NCBI GenBank assembly: GCA_913054135.1
Contig: CAJXJK010000009.1
Coordinates: forward strand, 62,001 to 126,000
DNA length: 64,000 nt
From: an uncultured Flavobacteriales bacterium
GTDB lineage: Bacteria; Bacteroidota; Bacteroidia; Flavobacteriales_D; Crocinitomicaceae
Reading direction: 5' to 3'
Shown here: in pieces, positions 42,618 through 51,488 of the stretch
Layout: each line of letters begins with the position of its first letter
Numbering within the stretch: position 1 is the stretch's first letter
Translations under genes and position numbers: made by a program
The notes under the pieces: model-generated
The model's database searches: none
What the model was told of the DNA's origin: nothing
The model's input: the letters and a program-made list of their open reading frames with translations, nothing else

Positions 42618-42655
42618 AAAGCCCCTTAATCTATTAAATTAAAGGGCTTATTATT
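42616..42655. terminator. Bidirectional terminator between convergent genes
   Basis: AAGCCCCTTAAT and ATTAAAGGGCTT pair with a single mismatch. A-rich sequence on the left and T-rich on the right let it act for both the TonB_C protein gene and the M43 gene at 42670. Confidence 0.75.
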
Positions 42656-42669
42656 ATAGTCTGTTTCTG

Positions 42670-44772
42670 TTAGTTCTTAATGAATTTAATCGTTTGATTA
42701 TTTCCGTCATGCATAACACTCAAGAAGTAAACACCTGCCGGAATCTCATTAGCATCATAATCAATTGTTTTAATACCATTAATCAGCTCCCCGTTAAATA
42801 CATTTGAAATTGTTTGTCCTAATGTGTTCTTCAACTCAACTGAATACATTCCAGCTTTTGCCACATCTAATCGTACAGTGAAGTCATCTTCGGCAGGATT
42901 AGGATAAACAGATAAGTTAAATACATTCTCATTCTCACCCAAATTAGCCATTGCTCCTGATGATATATTAATGTCATCAATAAAAATGTTGTTACCTATG
43001 TCGTTTTCATATTGAATCTTAAACCTGAAGTTCTCTACAAAATATGTTTCACTAATATTGGTAATATCCACTTGAGTCCAATCATCTTCTGCCGGAGAAT
43101 TAAAAGAAGATGACATTACTTCATCACTTAAATCATCATCATGAATATTTTTTCTCAGTACCCATGTCTCTCCACAATCTTTTGAAATATAAAACCTCAA
43201 CCATTCGTCATTTGAAGCTGAACGTTTTTTGTAAGCATATTTAAAATTAAAGACAATGTTATCGGTAGGATCTACACCACTTAAGTCAATTGGACCAGAC
43301 AAAATTTCATCTTTAGATTGATCAGTGTTTCCAAAATTAGCAAGCTTAATGCACTGCGTGCCACTTGAACCAACACCTGTAGCAATATTCCAAGCTACTC
43401 CATCTTCATTTTCTACTAACCAATTTTGATTGTCAGGAATAGAAGAGTAAGTTTCAAATCCTTCAGAATAAGGTAAAGAAATGCCTGGGTTTGCTAAAAC
43501 AATAATGTGTGCAGTCTCGGTAGTAGAAACAGAACTTGATCCGTCAGATACTTCAAGCTCTACATCATATACCCCAGGTGTGTTATAAGTTATAGTTGGA
43601 TTTTGATCAGTTGAAGTTGCAGGTGTACCTCCATCAAACGTCCAATCTCTTGTTGCAATATCAAAATATGATAAGTCAGTAAAATCAACCGTTGAGCCTG
43701 CGCAAATTATTGTCTCTGTTGAGCTGAATTCAGCCGCACACAATTGTGGAGCTGACCCTACACCAGTTGCAATTCCATTAGTAACTCCTCTTAGCGAATC
43801 CATCCACTCAAGGGTATTCATGTTTCCTAACATAATATCAACTTGATCAGCTGAAAACATGTATTGACAAGGAGAATAACTCATGAAGTTTTCCCATTGA
43901 TCAAGAGCGTTAAATCCATATGTGTCATTGGTAGGAATTTGATCACAAGAGTTTTGCGTTTGATTACACGTCCAAAACGCTTCTTGCTGAGGTGGTGTAT
44001 CACAACAGTAATCACCATTATCACTACAATCTTGACTGTGACAACCATCTTGGAAAGTATGTAACAAACCTAAACAGTGTCCTAACTCATGTGTGAACGT
44101 TCTGTCACCATTCGCAGTACCAATGGTACCAAACGCATCATGTCTTATTACAACTCCGTAAGTATTGGCATTACCGAAATATGGGAATTGCGCATAACCC
44201 AAGGTTATTCCTGGGCCTGAACTCTCAATTGAAGATACCACCCAAATATTCATGTAGCTGTCTCTTGGCCATTGATCAAGTCCCCCACCACTATAAGTTT
44301 TAATGTTTTGATATGCATTAATGGTTGCCGGCGAATTTCTTCTTTGAACACCATTGGTACAGTTTCCATTAGGATCAATTTTTGCCAATTCAAACGACAA
44401 TTCTAGAACTCCTACTTCAGGAGCAAAAGGAGCGGTAGCTGTATTCCTTGCGTTTCCAATATCTGGATTCGTTCCGTTATAGTCTTCATTTAATTGTTGA
44501 ATCGCCGATTCAATTTGCTCATATGAGATATTTGAAGCACCACCATCATGAATTACATGTACTACCACAGGAATAATACCGTTTGTCGATCTATCGGTAG
44601 CGATATTCGTTGAACGAATTCTCGCAATTTGCTCTGCCATTAATTGCTCAGCATTGGGAAATTCTTGCTTCAATTCTTCCATATGCTCATCAGTACTGCA
44701 ATATCCGTGTTCTTGAGCGAATGTTCCACTCAAAGCAGAAACAGATAACAATAACGTAAATAATTTTTTCAT
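42670..44772 (-). CDS. Secreted M43 zinc metalloprotease, third of a tandem trio
   Basis: A 700-residue exported protease: signal peptide (LLLSVSALSGTFAQ), a propeptide with Cys25 in HGYCSTDEH, and the zinc motif HELGHCLGLLH starting at about His228. The Met-turn region is QWENFMSYSPC. A PKD domain (DWTFDGGTPATSTDQNPTI) is followed by a MAM/choice-of-anchor-J-like domain (LPYSEGFETYSSIPDNQNW...FIDDINIS). A T9SS sorting domain (VYPNPAEDDFTVRL) ends in IKFIKN. It sits 6 bases after the next paralogue, so the trio is one operon, and this copy keeps the canonical Gly in HExxHxxGxxH. Confidence 0.9.
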   Translation of the reverse strand: MKKLFTLLLSVSALSGTFAQEHGYCSTDEHMEELKQEFPNAEQLMAEQIARIRSTNIATDRSTNGIIPVVVHVIHDGGASNISYEQIESAIQQLNEDYNGTNPDIGNARNTATAPFAPEVGVLELSFELAKIDPNGNCTNGVQRRNSPATINAYQNIKTYSGGGLDQWPRDSYMNIWVVSSIESSGPGITLGYAQFPYFGNANTYGVVIRHDAFGTIGTANGDRTFTHELGHCLGLLHTFQDGCHSQDCSDNGDYCCDTPPQQEAFWTCNQTQNSCDQIPTNDTYGFNALDQWENFMSYSPCQYMFSADQVDIMLGNMNTLEWMDSLRGVTNGIATGVGSAPQLCAAEFSSTETIICAGSTVDFTDLSYFDIATRDWTFDGGTPATSTDQNPTITYNTPGVYDVELEVSDGSSSVSTTETAHIIVLANPGISLPYSEGFETYSSIPDNQNWLVENEDGVAWNIATGVGSSGTQCIKLANFGNTDQSKDEILSGPIDLSGVDPTDNIVFNFKYAYKKRSASNDEWLRFYISKDCGETWVLRKNIHDDDLSDEVMSSSFNSPAEDDWTQVDITNISETYFVENFRFKIQYENDIGNNIFIDDINISSGAMANLGENENVFNLSVYPNPAEDDFTVRLDVAKAGMYSVELKNTLGQTISNVFNGELINGIKTIDYDANEIPAGVYFLSVMHDGNNQTIKFIKN

Positions 44773-44778
44773 TTGATC

Positions 44779-46869
44779 TTATTTCTTAAGTAATTTGATA
44801 GTTTCAAGACGACTATCAGTCTGTATTCTTACAAGATATATTCCTGCACTCAAATCTGCCAAGTCAATCTTAAACTCGTTTGAAGTGGCAATTGAATTTT
44901 GTAAAATCGTTCTAATCACCTTTCCATCAGTGCTCAATAATTGAATTTGGTCAATGTTTTGAGTAGAATTCAATTTTAATATTGCCTCATTAGTTGCCGG
45001 ATTAGGGTACAGAGTATAATTCAATTCTTCTTCGGCAATACTGGTCATTGAAGCCGGATACAGATTAATATTATCTATGTAAATATTGTTTCCTCCGTCA
45101 TTTTCAAATCTGAATTTGAATCTAAAATCTGAAACATAATAAGAGCTGCTAATATTAGAGATGTTCTCAGTATACCAGTGAGCGGCATCATTAGGTGTAT
45201 AAGCAGATCCTGCCGTAACTGTGCTTAGATCATCACCATGAATATTCTTTCGTAAAACCCATGTTTCTCCGCAATCTTTAGAGATATAAAACTTGAGCCA
45301 TTCATCATTTGAATCATTCAATTTGCGGTAAGCATAATTAAAGTTGAATACGATATCATCAGAAGGATCAACACCTGACAAATCAATTGTAGCAGAAATC
45401 AATTCGTCTGCTGAACCGTCAGTATTTCCGTAGTTTGCAAGTTTGGCTGAGGAAGAAGTATTGGTTGCTCCTGTGGTATTATCCAACGACCATGCTAATC
45501 CATTTTCGTCAAGTATTACCCAATTCTCATTATCTGGAATTGAGGTAACATCTTCAAATCCTTCAAAATAAGGAAGGTCTTCTCCATCACTGTTTAAAAC
45601 CGCAACATAATTAGACTCAATAACGGTTTCGTCATTTGTCCCATCAGTTACTTCTAAAGTCACCGAAAAGTTTCCAGACGAATTGTAAGTCACAGTAGGA
45701 TTTGCATCAGAAGATGTTGAAGGTGTTCCACCTTCAAATGTCCAAGTTCTTGAGGTCACATTATGATAAGAATCATCAGTAAAAGTTACTGTTTGACCTA
45801 AACAAACTGCTTGAGTATTTGATGAGAACTGTGCCAAACATAAATCACCAGGACCGTTAGTTCCTGTTGCATTTAAATTGCTTGCTGTCCACAAATTATT
45901 TCTTTCAGCAGTATTATCATTAAGAGCGGCATGCATACGTGCTACCTGACCTGTCGTAAACATTCGTCTACAACTGCCAGTGTACTCCATGTTATTTTGA
46001 ACATTATTAACACCAGAACCGCAAGACTCTCCATCTAAATCACATCCTGACCATCCTATAGAAAGAGGAGTATCTGTCACTCCATCATCCATACCGCAAT
46101 TACCAGCATCACCTGGAGTATTAGAACTACCCCAACAGTGTTGGATATTCAACCAGTGCGCGCACTCATGACTTATAGTTCTCCTTCTTCCAGTAGAACC
46201 GGTTCCAATTGTTCCGCAATAATCGTGTCTCAGATATATTCCACCCTCCATACTTGTTGCAGGATACCAACCTGCAGGATAATTTGTATATCCAGCTGCA
46301 CCATTTGGATCTGCACAAATAAATATGTTCAAATATCTATTTTGAGGCCAAGTTCCATGCAAGGCAGCTACTTCATCAATAATTCCGTCACCGCCATCAT
46401 GGTTAGTATTCTCAGATACAGTTCTTGTAATTCCTGGATGACATTCTCCCTGAGGATTTTTAGTTGCCAACCTGAATTCAATATCTGGATTTCCAATCAC
46501 AGCAGTGAACTCAGTAACTACATCAGACAAATCAGTGTTTGTACCTGAGTAATCTTCATTTAACTTCTCGAGAGCATCCATAATCTGGGCATCCTCAATG
46601 TTTTCAGGACCACCATTGTGAACCACATGAAACACAACCGGGATCACATAAGATGAACGTGCATTTGCATCAAATTCATGAGCTAAATAATACTCATAAA
46701 AAGTCTGAAAATCATTTTGCTCTTGAATGATTTGATCTTCGAATTCAGGGTGTTCAAGAAGATACTTCTCTTGCTCAATATTATTCAAACAATGAACATG
46801 AACATCACTTTCTTGAGCTACTGAATGTAGTGTCAGTAAGGACAGGGCAACAACAAATGCGCTCTTCAT
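44779..46869 (-). CDS. Secreted M43 zinc metalloprotease, second of a tandem trio
   Basis: A 696-residue paralogue of its neighbours with the same domain order: signal peptide (ALSLLTLHSVAQ), propeptide with Cys27 in VHVHCLNN, M43 catalytic domain, PKD, choice-of-anchor-J-like domain, T9SS sorting domain (TLYPNPATNEAIL...IKLLKK). The zinc motif is HECAHWLNIQH from about His234: all three zinc-binding histidines are kept, but Cys-Ala replaces the usual xG after HE and Asn replaces the usual Gly. The start codon overlaps the upstream stop by one base (TAATG), indicating coupled translation. Confidence 0.9.
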   Translation of the reverse strand: MKSAFVVALSLLTLHSVAQESDVHVHCLNNIEQEKYLLEHPEFEDQIIQEQNDFQTFYEYYLAHEFDANARSSYVIPVVFHVVHNGGPENIEDAQIMDALEKLNEDYSGTNTDLSDVVTEFTAVIGNPDIEFRLATKNPQGECHPGITRTVSENTNHDGGDGIIDEVAALHGTWPQNRYLNIFICADPNGAAGYTNYPAGWYPATSMEGGIYLRHDYCGTIGTGSTGRRRTISHECAHWLNIQHCWGSSNTPGDAGNCGMDDGVTDTPLSIGWSGCDLDGESCGSGVNNVQNNMEYTGSCRRMFTTGQVARMHAALNDNTAERNNLWTASNLNATGTNGPGDLCLAQFSSNTQAVCLGQTVTFTDDSYHNVTSRTWTFEGGTPSTSSDANPTVTYNSSGNFSVTLEVTDGTNDETVIESNYVAVLNSDGEDLPYFEGFEDVTSIPDNENWVILDENGLAWSLDNTTGATNTSSSAKLANYGNTDGSADELISATIDLSGVDPSDDIVFNFNYAYRKLNDSNDEWLKFYISKDCGETWVLRKNIHGDDLSTVTAGSAYTPNDAAHWYTENISNISSSYYVSDFRFKFRFENDGGNNIYIDNINLYPASMTSIAEEELNYTLYPNPATNEAILKLNSTQNIDQIQLLSTDGKVIRTILQNSIATSNEFKIDLADLSAGIYLVRIQTDSRLETIKLLKK

Positions 46870-49016
46870 TACTTCTTGATCAACTTCACAGTTTGTACGT
46901 TTCCTTCGCTTTCGATTCTAACAATATAAATTCCTTTTGCTAGCTCAGAAGTATTGTACTCAAAGTTGTTTAATCCTTTAGCTAAAGTACCTTGGTAAAT
47001 AGAAGCAACTTGTTGTCCCATTCCATTCAATACTGAAACATTATAATCTTGACCGTCAACAGCTGAAAGTTGAATGTTTGTAATATCAGTTACCGGATTA
47101 GGATATACATTCAATGTTGTAGCTTCCTTTTTCTCAACTACATCAGACATTGAAGAAGGATACATATTGATGTTATCAATGTAGATGTTGTTTCCGTTAT
47201 CGCTTTCAAACACAAATTTGAATCTGAAATCAGCTTCGTAGTATGAAGAACTGATATTCGTAATATCAACCGTGTACCAATCGTCGTCACCAGCAGGTGT
47301 ATAAGAACTTGAAGCAGTAACAGAACTTAAATCATCATCATGAATATTTTTTCTTAATACCCAAGTTTCACCACAATCTTTTGAAATGTAGAATTTCAAC
47401 CATTCATCATTTGAAGAAGTTCTTTTTCTGTAAGCATAATCAAAAGTGAAAATCATATCATCACTTGGATCAACTCCTGATAAATCAATAGTACCTGAAA
47501 TTAATTCATCATCAGATGATTCAGAGTTATTGTAGTTTAAAAGCTTTGCTGATTTTTGAGAACCTTGAGAACCCGCAGTAGATGTCAAAATCCACGGATC
47601 ACTTCCAGCTTGGTCTACAATCATCCAGTTTTCATCATCAGGAATATTACTAATTGTTTCAAAGCCTTCAGAATAAGGCAATGACTTGCCAGGGTCAGCT
47701 AAGACGATAACAAAATTGTTTTCAGTTGACGAAACATCATTTGAACCATCAGAAACGGTTAAGCTAACAGGGTAAACTCCTGGAGTATTATAAGTAATAA
47801 CAGGATTTTCATCAGATGATGTTGCAGGTGTACCTCCTGTAAATATCCAACTTCTAGTTTGGACATTATGAAATGACTCATCATAAAAATCAACTGACTG
47901 CCCTGCGCAAATGTATTTGTAGTTAGATGAAAATTCTGCCTCGCAAATATCTCCAGGTGCATCTGTCCCTGTCGCCGCTAAATTTGAAGCAGTCCACAAA
48001 TTATTTCTACCCGCCGTACTTGAATTAAGAGCCGTCTGAACTCTTGCCGCTTGACCTTGAGTAAACATTGTTCTACAACCAGCATAATCCATAACATTCT
48101 GAACATTATCAAGAGAACCACAAGTGTTTGAACTAGTGTTACATGAAAATGAACCTTCACAATTTGGTGTATCAGTCACGCCGTCGTCATCACCACAATT
48201 AGCTGCTTCTCCTGGAGAATTACTCCCTCCCCAGGTATGACTTAAATTTAACCAGTGACCTACTTCATGACTTAATACGTGTCGGTAAGATGATGTACTT
48301 GTCCCAATTGAACCAACGGCAGTATTATCCATATAAATAGATCCACCCATGCCTGATTGGTTGTACCAATTACCAGGCGTATTCGTATAACCTAATGTGA
48401 TTCCCCCGCCAGTGCTAGTGAATTTCTTGACTATAAAAATATTCATGTACTTGTTTTGAGGCCAATTGCCATGTGCAGATTGAACAGCAGTTCTAACATC
48501 ACCATTGTCTCCAACATCATGTTCACCAGCACCTGCTACATAAGTTCTTGTTATCCCTTTATGACAATTTCCAGATGGGTCTCTTGTAGCAAGAACAAAT
48601 TCTACATCAGCATTTCCAATAATGCTAGTAAAAGCTGGAATTGTATTAGAACCATCATCATTGGTCATTGTAAAGTCTTCGTTAATCCTAAGAATAGCAT
48701 CATAAATCTGCTCGTCAGAAATATTTTCAGACCCATTCTCATGAACTACATGAACTACAACCGGAACAGTATAGGAAGATCTAGCATATGGATCATAATC
48801 TTGAAGGAACTGTTGGTATTCATTCTCAAAATTTGCCTGATCTATAATATGCTGAGCTTCTAATTCAGGATTCTGTAAAAAGACCTTCTTCATTTCAACG
48901 TTATTCTCACATTCATGACTAACAGCCTGATTATGTGAGTGGTCGTGTTGAACAGTTGTTTGTGCAATGGCTCCAATAGCTAGGAGTCCTAATGACAATA
49001 GCGTAACTTTTTTCAT
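46869..49016 (-). CDS. Secreted M43 zinc metalloprotease, first of a tandem trio
   Basis: About 715 residues from ATG 49016 (MKKVTLLSLG; ATG 49031 is also possible). Signal peptide (LLAIGAIAQ), then a His-rich propeptide with QHDHSHNQAVSHEC (Cys36). The catalytic motif HEVGHWLNLSH is at about residue 250, with NVMDYAGC as Met-turn region. PKD, choice-of-anchor-J-like and T9SS sorting domains follow (NVYPNPVTDITNIQL...VKLIKK). This is the promoter-proximal gene of the three-gene unit. The enzyme is expected on the surface or in the medium; the target is unknown. Confidence 0.9.
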   Translation of the reverse strand: MKKVTLLSLGLLAIGAIAQTTVQHDHSHNQAVSHECENNVEMKKVFLQNPELEAQHIIDQANFENEYQQFLQDYDPYARSSYTVPVVVHVVHENGSENISDEQIYDAILRINEDFTMTNDDGSNTIPAFTSIIGNADVEFVLATRDPSGNCHKGITRTYVAGAGEHDVGDNGDVRTAVQSAHGNWPQNKYMNIFIVKKFTSTGGGITLGYTNTPGNWYNQSGMGGSIYMDNTAVGSIGTSTSSYRHVLSHEVGHWLNLSHTWGGSNSPGEAANCGDDDGVTDTPNCEGSFSCNTSSNTCGSLDNVQNVMDYAGCRTMFTQGQAARVQTALNSSTAGRNNLWTASNLAATGTDAPGDICEAEFSSNYKYICAGQSVDFYDESFHNVQTRSWIFTGGTPATSSDENPVITYNTPGVYPVSLTVSDGSNDVSSTENNFVIVLADPGKSLPYSEGFETISNIPDDENWMIVDQAGSDPWILTSTAGSQGSQKSAKLLNYNNSESSDDELISGTIDLSGVDPSDDMIFTFDYAYRKRTSSNDEWLKFYISKDCGETWVLRKNIHDDDLSSVTASSSYTPAGDDDWYTVDITNISSSYYEADFRFKFVFESDNGNNIYIDNINMYPSSMSDVVEKKEATTLNVYPNPVTDITNIQLSAVDGQDYNVSVLNGMGQQVASIYQGTLAKGLNNFEYNTSELAKGIYIVRIESEGNVQTVKLIKK

Positions 49017-49198
49017 GTAAAAATTTTTCATGGCGCAAAGAGAGATGTCGGTTTCTCAGCTCTGCTGATTAAATGGGTGACTCAATTTACCAATTTATGG
49101 GCGTATTGAGTTATACAATATAGTGAAATGCAGTAGTTATTGAGTGAACGGTAATTACAAGCGGTAGTAAAAAAATGTAAACGGAATATTATGCGCGC

Positions 49199-49924
49199 CT
49201 AGAAATCACGTACTGAAATTAAGGTCTCAGGGAATTTTTCTGGATTTTCAATGACCATATTGAGCTTATTTGCTACCAATTGTGGCGTAAAAAGCTCATT
49301 GTTTGACTTTAAATCTTTGAAATATTGAACTCTATTAAATTCTTCTTCAGAAGAAGAACGAATCTGCTCTTGCATATTTGTATCAACCACACCAGGTGCA
49401 CAAGAATGAACATGCCAATTGGTTGCTTGCGCCCATTCTAACTCAGAACTCATTGTTTCTGAGAATAAATCTAGGGCCGCTTTTGACGCACAGTAGGTGG
49501 CCCATGAATCAATGGCGCTTTTCCCTGCACCCGAACTAATATTCAAGACATGAAAGCTACCTTTTTCGTTTTGAAAACGTTTTATAAAGTTATTGCACAG
49601 GATTTGGGGCGCTATGGTGTTAACATTCATAACCTTTTGTATATCAGAGTTTTGAACAGAACCCAATGGATTAATATCTCCTACTAACCCGGCGTTATTT
49701 ACTAATAATACCTTATCAGCCGTTTTTTGAAACTCAAATGAGCTAACTTTTCCAATATCAGCCAAATCAAGCGTAATATGCTTAAAGTTTTCAGCTTTTA
49801 AATCATTCGACCTAGAAAGCCCAATCACTTCATAACCCTCCTCTAATAAGAGTTCAGTTAAAGCTCTGCCAATTCCTTTAGAAGAACCGGTTATATAAGC
49901 TAGTTTATTTTGTTGGACACCCAT
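49199..49924 (-). CDS. Short-chain dehydrogenase/reductase (sepiapterin reductase-like)
   Basis: A cytoplasmic 241-residue Rossmann enzyme of the SDR family. The NADP-binding motif TGSSKGIG is at residues 12-19, the NNAG motif in VLLVNNAGLVG, and the catalytic set is ISS...YCASK. The ITLDLAD segment is the typical NADP adenine contact. The overall pattern, with APGVVDTNMQ, recalls the benzil/sepiapterin reductase branch, but the substrate is not known. The start lies inside the end of the rhodanese gene (20-base overlap), so the two are translationally coupled. Confidence 0.88.
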   Translation of the reverse strand: MGVQQNKLAYITGSSKGIGRALTELLLEEGYEVIGLSRSNDLKAENFKHITLDLADIGKVSSFEFQKTADKVLLVNNAGLVGDINPLGSVQNSDIQKVMNVNTIAPQILCNNFIKRFQNEKGSFHVLNISSGAGKSAIDSWATYCASKAALDLFSETMSSELEWAQATNWHVHSCAPGVVDTNMQEQIRSSSEEEFNRVQYFKDLKSNNELFTPQLVANKLNMVIENPEKFPETLISVRDF

Positions 49925-50219
49925 TTTCTGACCATCCTAAAATTCCACCTTCTAAGTTCTGAATATTCTCATATCCACTCATTTTGAGAAACATACAAGC
50001 ATTCATACTTCTCTTCCCTGAACGGCATCCAATAATGATGTTCTTATCTTTTGGGAATTCAGCCATTCTTACTTCAATTTCTCCTAATGGAATGTGTAAG
50101 TGCTCTACCCCATATGATACTTCTTCTAATTCGTAAGCTTCTCTTACATCCACAAATATGTGTGTTCCAGCATTTACTGCGCTCACAGCATCTTGACATT
50201 TAATTTCTTCTACAGTCAT
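49905..50219 (-). CDS. Single-domain rhodanese
   Basis: The 104-residue product is a rhodanese-fold sulfurtransferase: FVDVREAYELEEVSYG, HIPLGEIEVR, the active-site loop Cys65-Arg-Ser-Gly-Lys-Arg-Ser and the closing GGILGW. It carries sulfane sulfur as a persulfide on Cys65. It lies just downstream of a trans-sulfuration enzyme, which fits a sulfur-metabolism role, and overlaps the following SDR gene. Confidence 0.92.
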   Translation of the reverse strand: MTVEEIKCQDAVSAVNAGTHIFVDVREAYELEEVSYGVEHLHIPLGEIEVRMAEFPKDKNIIIGCRSGKRSMNACMFLKMSGYENIQNLEGGILGWSENGCPTK

Positions 50220-50243
50220 TTTTTTATTTTAATTCTTTATAAT

Positions 50244-51383
50244 TTATCTCAAAGCTTGCGCCAAGTCGGCTACCAAGTCTTCAGCATCTTCAATTCCAAC
50301 ACTCAATCTTATCAATGAATCGACAACTCCTGACTTCTCTCGTTCTTCTTTCGGTATCGCAGCATGTGTCATAGTTGCTGGATGTCCCATTAATGATTCA
50401 ACACCACCCAAAGACTCAGCTAGAGCGAATACATTCGTCTTCTTTAAGAAAGCAAAGGCGTCTTCTAATTGGTTTCCAACAATTGAGAATGAGATCATAC
50501 CACCAAAATCTCGCATTTGACTTTTAGCTACTTCGTGGTTAGGATGATCTTCAAAACCAGGCCAATATACCTTGTCAACTTTAGGATGCGATTTTAAAAA
50601 CTGGGCCACTTTTCTACCATTTTCACAGTGTCTTTGCATTCTAAGGTGTAAAGTTTTAATTCCTCTCAAGGCCAAAAATGAATCCATAGGTGCTGTTACG
50701 GCTCCTGACGAATTTTGAATACGATAAATTTCTTTAGCAATAGCCTCATCATTAGAAACCAATGCTCCCATTACGACATCAGAATGACCTCCTAAATATT
50801 TTGTAACAGAATGCATAACGATATCAGCACCCAAGTCTAATGGGTTCTGTAAATATGGTGTAGCAAAAGTATTATCCACAGCTAAAAGAGCATTGTGATT
50901 TTTGGCTATACGAGCGCATGCTTCAATATCAATGATATTCATCATTGGATTTGTTGGTGACTCTACCCAAATTAATTTGGTATTTTCATTGATATAATTT
51001 TGGATGTTTGCAGCATCTTGCATGTCAACGAAATGAAACTTTAGGCCGTAATTCTCAAAAACAGTTTTGAAGATTCTGAATGACCCACCATATAAATCAT
51101 TCGTTGAGATTATTTCATCACCTGGTTTAAACATCTTTAAGACACAATCAATTGCCGCCATTCCAGATCCAAAGCATGCTCCAAACTTTCCATTTTCAAT
51201 AGCTGCAATGTTTTTTTCTAATGCATCTCTAGTTGGATTTTTTGAGCGAGAATAAGCATAACCTTTATGGTTTCCGACTCCATCTTGAACATATGTACTC
51301 GTTTGATATATGGGAGTCATGATGGCACCAGTCGCCTCATCAGGAGCAACTCCTGCGTGAATAGCCTTGGTTCCAAATTTCAT
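50244..51383 (-). CDS. Cystathionine gamma-synthase-type PLP enzyme
   Basis: The 379-residue protein belongs to the Cys/Met metabolism PLP family. The PLP lysine is Lys195 in [51 protein letters not shown] and [17 protein letters not shown] are family signatures. It makes or splits cystathionine (MetB, or cystathionine gamma-lyase); the sequence alone does not settle which. The start is taken as ATG 51383 ([11 protein letters not shown]); ATG 51398 and TTG 51407 are alternatives. It heads a unit with the rhodanese and SDR genes. I saw no SAM riboswitch in the 80 bases upstream. Confidence 0.9.
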   Translation of the reverse strand: MKFGTKAIHAGVAPDEATGAIMTPIYQTSTYVQDGVGNHKGYAYSRSKNPTRDALEKNIAAIENGKFGACFGSGMAAIDCVLKMFKPGDEIISTNDLYGGSFRIFKTVFENYGLKFHFVDMQDAANIQNYINENTKLIWVESPTNPMMNIIDIEACARIAKNHNALLAVDNTFATPYLQNPLDLGADIVMHSVTKYLGGHSDVVMGALVSNDEAIAKEIYRIQNSSGAVTAPMDSFLALRGIKTLHLRMQRHCENGRKVAQFLKSHPKVDKVYWPGFEDHPNHEVAKSQMRDFGGMISFSIVGNQLEDAFAFLKKTNVFALAESLGGVESLMGHPATMTHAAIPKEEREKSGVVDSLIRLSVGIEDAEDLVADLAQALR

Positions 51384-51488
51384 GTCTTTCTCTTTCATGC
51401 TCTTCAACGAAATTACTCAAAATCTCGTATCTTTTAGTGACCTTTATCAAAAGCAGACATTAAATGGAGGAATTTCGTATGATTTCAA

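Noticed and set aside
46138-46548. Plus-strand ORF opposite the second M43 gene, and a similar one at 48456-48863
   Set aside because: Both lie opposite conserved catalytic domains; they are open only because of the codon use of the real genes.
51384-51488. SAM riboswitch upstream of the cystathionine gamma-synthase gene
   Set aside because: Only about 80 bases are available and no SAM-I or SAM-II core or pseudoknot pattern is visible.
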